DNA of 64,000 nt, from NCBI RefSeq assembly GCF_019059575.1, contig NW_024881627.1:955545-1019544 (forward strand). Direction: 5' to 3'. The stretch comes from Amphibalanus amphitrite. Its lineage: Eukaryota > Arthropoda > Thecostraca > Balanomorpha > Balanidae. The position numbers and the translations under genes are program-made. Under the pieces are notes generated by a model that ran no database searches, was not told the DNA's origin, and saw only the letters and a list, made by a program, of their open reading frames with translations. Positions 58,114-64,000 of this stretch are shown here, one piece after another (the stretch's first letter is position 1; the number at the start of each line of letters is the position of its first letter).

Positions 58114-61100
58114 AGTACAAATGCTCCTTGCACAAGCACTAAGAAGGCCAATGACGTTCATTCTGGTCGATGGCTGCTCCCCAAAACTCTGAATGTTATC
58201 AACCATATCGGACATTCTTACGATACCTATTCTGTTGGCTGGATGTCTTTTTGCTTTATTGAATTTGATCAGACTACATTCTGTTAAGACGACGTACATT
58301 TATTGGTCACCAGAAAGTATACCCACAAGTCATTCGACAATCGACAACCAACAAATGCAATCGACACGAGCGTCGAGCACCCCTCAGCACAAGCAACTGC
58401 CGGGGGCGATTAGACGGACCGCGCTCCTCTCACGCAGCTGATTGGTCAGCTGCCGAACCGCACGGACACGTCAGCTGCACGGCGGCCGCCCGGCCGACCT
58501 GACCGGGGTCGGCCTGGCGGCGACCTAGCGTCACTAGAACTGCAATAACTTTTGCCGGCAGTGTGATGCCGACCTAATTTTTTCAGCAAATGAATCACAA
58601 TTGTACGGTATATGTTATGGACGTTGTTTCGATGTGAAGCACGCTGTGCGTTTTTTGGTAGGCCTATGTAAATATTTGAATCCTCAAGCCCTTCTGCTTT
58701 GTGCAAGTGTGCAACAATTAGCTTATAATAACTGATTGGGAAGTTTTTTAGATGCACTTTTGTTACCAATGGATTCCGCACATTTTCCCCTTTCAGCTGA
58801 TATCTTACTTACGCTTTTTCAAGCAAAGAATATGACAGGAGACTCGTCAACATTTACATGAAAATCGCAGCACAAGTTCGGTCTCACGGAGCAAAACAAA
58901 ACGATGTTCTTTGGGAGCCCACCAATCTGTGCCAGAATGAGTAATATTTTTTTCTGGATGATATTTTATACAGTCTGATCAATTTACGACCAGAAAATGT
59001 GAGAAAATCACGCTTTAAAATTTGTCGAAAATTAGGGTATTGGCCACTTCTGAACCCTGATAGCGGCTGTGTGGGGCGGGGAGGAGAGGCAAACAGGCAC
59101 AAGGGCGGCTGAGGGAAGATCGCCCAGAGGCACGCGAACTCAGCACCCACATAAAATAGCGGGATCACTGTTAATGGTATCACTCACTCACTCACTCACC
59201 CACTCATAGCTCACTCACTCACTCAGCTAGCCGTATCCTATCTTATGTAAGTTATATGGAAGTTACAATTTCGTGCCCGGTTAAAGGTCAGTCCAACCTT
59301 CAAATGTATGCATTCCTAAGCGAGGCTCGACCGACCTTGTCCCATGACTCAAATGTCGTCATCCCACTGACCGGATCTCCGGATGTACTTATCGCAGCCC
59401 CTCCCAGCACCCATTCTTTACACTCCTCTCAGCTAAACATCCGCGAGAGGTCACCCTGGAACCTCACCGGCCTCAGAAGGTCAAGGCCATTGCGACTAAA
59501 AACACAAACACACGCGCACACACAACCTTCTGCAAGCAGCGGTCGACCGGCGGGAAGCCCCAGCTTCTGCGCTGTTCGTGACCCAAATCTCAGTCCGACG
59601 CCCCCCCCCCCCCGAGGGGGAGGGGTGCAGGGGACGAGGAAATCCGTCTCCGAGAGGGGTGCGTGCTCCCCGGCAGCCCCTCCGGTGTGATCAGATCGGA
59701 GGGAGAGGACCAGGTCACGGTCACAGGCTGCGCGGATGGATCTGTGGTAAAATGGACCTGCTGCTGGAATTTTCAGGGTCAGATGACGGCTCACTGTTGT
59801 CATGATTTGAGATGATTGTTGAGAAAAGTGGAAAAAATGCACAAAGAAAGAATCGCAACCACAGGAAGCAGAAAATAATGAGGAAGCAATTAATTTTAAG
59901 TGTCAATTAGCTAGCCCCTAGCAATTGATTTAATTGATTTAGGTATGACAGTGAGATGATTCACTGTCAGCACGTATGGCATGAGATAAGATATACGTAC
60001 CGTGGCCCCCTTTGATTTTTTGTTGGCATTTTAACATTAATAGTCCTATGGGCGTTGCATCAGCATGAAAAGACTGGGAACAAAAGTCGGCAGTCCCCCC
60101 CCCCCCTTAATTGAAGGTGTTCCGCCGCTACTGGAAACATAGGTATAACAAATATGAGACGACAGCTGGATATGAGACATGAGATAGATATGCTTGACTG
60201 AAGTTAGCCTATTGGCGAACATTTTCTAACCAAAGAGAAGAGCAAGGAGCACTTAAAAGATAAAATTCACTTATTGTTTTCAAACAAAAGAAGCACTATA
60301 TCTATAAGACTGGTTTTCAACCTTCCGGACATCCATTAAATAGATGTAGGTCTTAGTTAAAGTTGGTTAAGAATAGACGATGGATATTTAGTTTTTCATC
60401 TCTTTACAGTGCATTCCGCGCTATGTACAAAATAACAGTTAGCTATTAAATAGCATAAATCATAACGGCGATACAACAATGCATGATCACAAGATTTTGT
60501 TCCTTGTTAAAAAATGGAAGAAAGTTATTAAAGCCTTTAATAAGTGCGTTTTAATGGGTAAGACGAGACATTTTTATCCAGTTTTCAGCCATCCATGTGA
60601 ATTGTGAATATATGCACGCGCGTAGATGCGTATTTATAGCGACCCCAGTGTTTGACAGTCATCACTAATCTATGAAAATTGAAAACTCTAGCTTTTATGA
60701 AAAGCCTCATGTATAGGCAAAGGCATTTGTTTCGTGAGCGATCCATCACCGCAAAACGATTTTGTTGGAGAACGGCTGCGACGTAGAAACACTTTTCAGC
60801 TTCTTTCTTTCCAAAAGACGTTTTCCGGAAAGTCACGTGAAGGAGAAAGTTACTGGTCGCGATTTGATCAAGGTCAAGGAGCTTATCATCGCTTATACAC
60901 TGTGTATTGATGTCAAGGTCAAGGGCAGGACAGTTGACAGACAGCAAAGACGGAAACACCACAGAATCGTGACCGCCGACTGATCAAAAGTCTCACTGTT
61001 CCGGCGTCATCTGTGGTTGGCTGACCCAAAAACTCGGCTCGCCCATGAACCCAACATAACTGGTTTCTCATTATCGACTTATTCAAGTAACGTTTTATTA

Positions 61101-61130
61101 GACCTATGTATATAAAAATAGGCAAAGGCA
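58114..61130. other. Intergenic, no gene recognised
   Basis: A short ACTC microsatellite lies at about 59180-59225 and poly-C tracts at 59600 and 60090. Frames such as 58446-58781, 59256-59690 and 60585-60962 show no family features. Confidence 0.3.
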
Positions 61131-61136
61131 TGTCGT

Positions 61137-62343
61137 TTAACCCGCGCCCCGCTGGGCTATTCAGCCATACGCGCCCTGCTGGGCGGGGGGGGGGGGGGCA
61201 GTCTGCCCCCTGTCTAACTTCCGAACCGATGGTCGTAGAAAGACGGGGAAAACGGCAATCGAAAGCTATCAACAAGGCGGATCTTAAGAGACCAATTTTT
61301 TTTGCTTAAGTAGGTCAGAGGTCAGGTCAAGGTCAGGTCAAGGGTACAAAATGCAAGTTTCTACAGTATCGGCCTTGCACCGTAGTTGCCGAAGAATGGA
61401 CTGAGACTGATTGCCCAAAACGTGTTCTTAGACTACCAAGACAATATTTGTTGCATACAATGTCATTCAAAGGTCAAGGTCAGGCCAGGTCAGGTCAGGT
61501 CACCAAAAACAAAATATAGAAAAGGACATGTGCGACACATGTTTTATGGGTCATTTTACTCATAGGATTCAATAGGCACACTCAAGAAGTGATATGGACC
61601 ACCTCTGGATGAATTTCAGGTCGAGGTCAGGTCAAGGTCAGGTCAAGTGAGGTCAAATTTTGAAGTTGGTTGTTAAGGCCAAAAAAGGTGTCTATCTGAT
61701 GCAGTTTTTCACGGCGAATCGAATGATGCTATTCTTGTTTCCATACAAGGTCTAGAACTTCCAAAAAATCATTTTTCAAAATTTTTGTGTGTCGTGACGT
61801 CATAGATTTTTTAATAATTCCCACATTTTTAAACCGATTCTTCTAAAAATTGGTATGTAGGTGCACATAGACCACTTCTCTGACATATATTCCGGTTTTT
61901 CCGATACACTCAAAATGTTGGATTTTATAATTATTTTCCCAAAAAAGTCTTTTTTTTAAAAAAAAAGTTTGTCAAAAAAAGTTTTTTTAGAAAAAAAATT
62001 GGGCCAAAACACAAATGTTTAAAAAACCGAGATGGCCATTTGATAGACAAAGTAGAATCACGTATAACCTTTTTTGTTACGTCTTGATTCCTTTAAAAAT
62101 GAAGATGTTAGCGGGCGTTTCAAATGTTGCCGTTTTTGAGGCGAAAATGGCGAGCATGACGTCACTAAAACGTCAATTTCTCAAAAAAAAATTCCAACGG
62201 ATTTCTCTGAAATTTTCAGGGAACGTGTCAAATTGATGTATGATAAGGTACTGAAAGTTTGACGTTGCTGGCGAAACGCGTTTAGAAGTTATTGGCGAAA
62301 AACGGGAGGGGGCAGATTCTGCCCCCCGCGGGGCGCGGGTTAA
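61137..62343. mobile_element. CCCGCGCCCC-ended non-autonomous DNA element
   Basis: The ends are TTAACCCGCGCCCCGC and the inverse, followed on both sides by ggcaga/tctgcccc motifs. Outside TTAA, TGTCGT occurs on both sides (61131-61136 and 62344-62349). If TTAA is the duplicated target, the element (61141-62339) is piggyBac-like with CCC termini. If TTAA belongs to the element, the duplication is 6 bp, TGTCGT. The interior is non-coding, with dense aggtcaggtca at 61310-61680. The family also occurs at about 2599 and 11451-12624. Confidence 0.75.
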
Positions 62344-62349
62344 TGTCGT

Positions 62350-63640
62350 AAGCCTTAGATAGTTCCGAGGTTGCAAGTCTGTAAATTAGCTTAGATAAAT
62401 TTTATAAAACACGGCCTAACGTTGAAAAACCATGCCTATAATAAGTATGACGACATGTCATCTTCTTCCAAGCATGCCATATTGCCTCACTTGTTTATTC
62501 ATGATTCAGTGTGAGAAGATATACATCCGCTGCTCCTTGTTTTCATGGGCAGATGAAAATGCTTGACATGCAAAACCTAAGGACACCACCTTCGATAATG
62601 CAACGGGTAGCATATTTGCTGAACCGTACCTGAGATATGAGACACACTCACGCCCTAATATTAGGCTAGCGTGACTGCAGCCAGACTAGAGTAGCCGGAC
62701 CGAGGCGGTTCGTGCGGTGTCGGCGCGGATATGGGTCACGACCGGTGAAGTTCACGTGACACTGACCCAGACCGGCTCGTCACCGGTCATCCGCAGCTGT
62801 CATCGGACGCGCGGTACTGCGGATAGAACACACGGCACTGGCGCCAGATGGCTTAGTTTAACGTAAGACTGAGTAAATATGGCATCCGCGTGTTGCTAGA
62901 GCAACATGCGGCCATGACCTTAATAGGTACTTGGATGTGTAGTTGGATGATCCATTGGGAACATTGCTCTCTTCCAGTGCCCGAAAATTGATAATACGAT
63001 GCCTTTTGTCTTGTACAAAAATCAAACCTTTCATGCGATTTAACTGGTTTAAATTGCAAAGAAAAGCGAAAATACAAACAGTGCAGTTTTGCTGCAAATA
63101 AGATAATTTTGGGGGAGTAATTCCCCAACCAAATCCCACCCCACCCCAACCAACCACCCCGCAGCGTCTCAGCTCTCAAATCACCCTTCTGTATCCGCCT
63201 GTCGTCAATATCGATCAAAATGGCGAGCTCCTTTCCAAAGGGATTTCCGCTCATCATTGTCTGGTGATGACTGTCAGTCTGGAGTCGGGACTCGGGAGTC
63301 GTACAGGGTAACGTGGTCAATGATAGTGACGGGTCGGTTTGGGGGATAGACACTTGAATGAATGATTACGAGCGAACGGGATGCGAGTCCTTTTCAATAT
63401 AACCGGAAAATCTCGAGTACCTATGAACGGCCTTAAAAACATAAACTAAAAATTTACTTAGAGCGTGCAATAGCCAGACATCAAACTACTGTGGACGTCA
63501 AACCGCGTGGGACGCGACTTTTTCGCAATAACTTTTGAATGCGTTGCCTCTCAAGAACGAAACTTCGGCAATGGACGTTTCAGACCCCGGCCTAATTTTT
63601 ATTACTAAGGTTTTTCAATGTCCGATCAATATTTAGGGCA
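62350..63640. other. Unassigned region near the right edge
   Basis: A minus-strand frame (62853-63353) contains MSGNPFGKELAILIDIDDRR, which looks more coding-like than its surroundings. It has no clear splice site and no recognised family. A CpG-rich patch at 62690-62830 could be a promoter. Confidence 0.25.
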
Positions 63641-63647
63641 CTTCCCG

Positions 63648-64000
63648 CAGCGGCGTATTTAGAAAATCGCGAGGGGGGGGGGGGCCAAGGGTTTGGAGGG
63701 CGCCACCTCACCCAAGGAGGGCGCCAACGGTCGCGAGATAAAAAATCGCTCAGCGGGGGTGGGGGGGGGTGGGGGTTGGGAGGCGTTTTTACCATGCCAC
63801 CAGTTTTTTTTGCGTAACCTCGTATAGGTCGTGCTGCATTGATTTTGCATCGTGTGTATTCTTTATACTCCAGGTCAAAAAGGTCAAGTGTTCTTGAAAT
63901 GCTGCGCCGAAGGCGCGCGAAATTTTTGAAAACAACCTTTTCCTCCGCTTTTTAGGCACGCCTTTTATACGATCACACCGGTTCAAAGCTCCTCTCGCTC
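63648..64000. mobile_element. Left end of a hAT-like element, cut by window edge
   Basis: CAGCGGCGTATTTAGAAAA followed by poly-G and ggccaaggg resembles the termini of the other G-rich hAT elements here. The candidate flanking duplication is acttcccg (63640-63647). No matching end lies inside the window, so this is tentative. Confidence 0.35.

Noticed and set aside
60085..60131. hAT-like right end (inverse of CAGTAGCGGCGGAACACC)
   Set aside because: No partner terminus or copy of the adjacent gaaacata could be found on the left.
1..64000. CRISPR arrays, prokaryotic operons or a defence island
   Set aside because: Spliced genes, eukaryotic families and transposons dominate; the tandem arrays have no spacers and no cas genes.

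Overview
The window is nuclear DNA of an invertebrate animal. Genes are split by short GT-AG introns, the protein families are metazoan (RILP-like, SPIN90/NCKIPSD, PNPO, secreted serpin), and most of the remaining sequence is DNA transposons. An arthropod, perhaps a crustacean, fits best; this is a guess from family content and was not tested.

Left third (1-22.9 kb): almost wholly mobile DNA. There is a SINE-like tRNA-derived unit, one unidentified 5' coding exon (minus strand, 1450-1545), a non-autonomous hAT element (2453-3974), and an 11.4-kb hAT element (4763-16155). The large element is bounded by the 8-bp duplication AGTTAGGG and carries a long transposase reading frame. Its right end sits in the terminal repeat of a PIF/Harbinger-like element (16161-22243, TTA duplication). 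That element is in turn split by a 5.57-kb foldback-type element (16357-21930): a giant palindrome whose arms are tandem 142-bp units, flanked by the 9-bp duplication CCTTAGATT. This nested set is the most unusual part of the window.

Middle (23.4-38.9 kb): two convergent genes. A RILP-like Rab effector (plus, nine coding exons, 403 aa, plus a phase-compatible alternative last exon) meets a NCKIPSD/SPIN90 actin regulator (minus, nine coding exons, 571 aa). A hAT MITE and a 50-bp hairpin insertion lie in the long last intron of the RILP-like gene. The stop-codon region of NCKIPSD is amplified as about 71-bp tandem copies.

Right part (40.3-64 kb): a hAT element filled with a collagen-like GC-rich minisatellite (40321-42035), an intronless PNPO gene (plus, 44159-44914), and a convergent secreted inhibitory-type serpin (minus, seven coding exons, 427 aa). 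From about 51 kb to the end there are CpG-rich unassigned segments, a 267-bp near-perfect palindrome (57847-58113), a CCCGCGCCCC-ended element (61137-62343) and the start of another hAT-like element at the right edge.

The four recognised genes belong to unrelated pathways (membrane traffic, actin nucleation, vitamin B6 salvage, protease inhibition); nothing suggests a gene cluster. Exon models come from reading frames, splice consensus and remembered family motifs. No database search or transcript was available.
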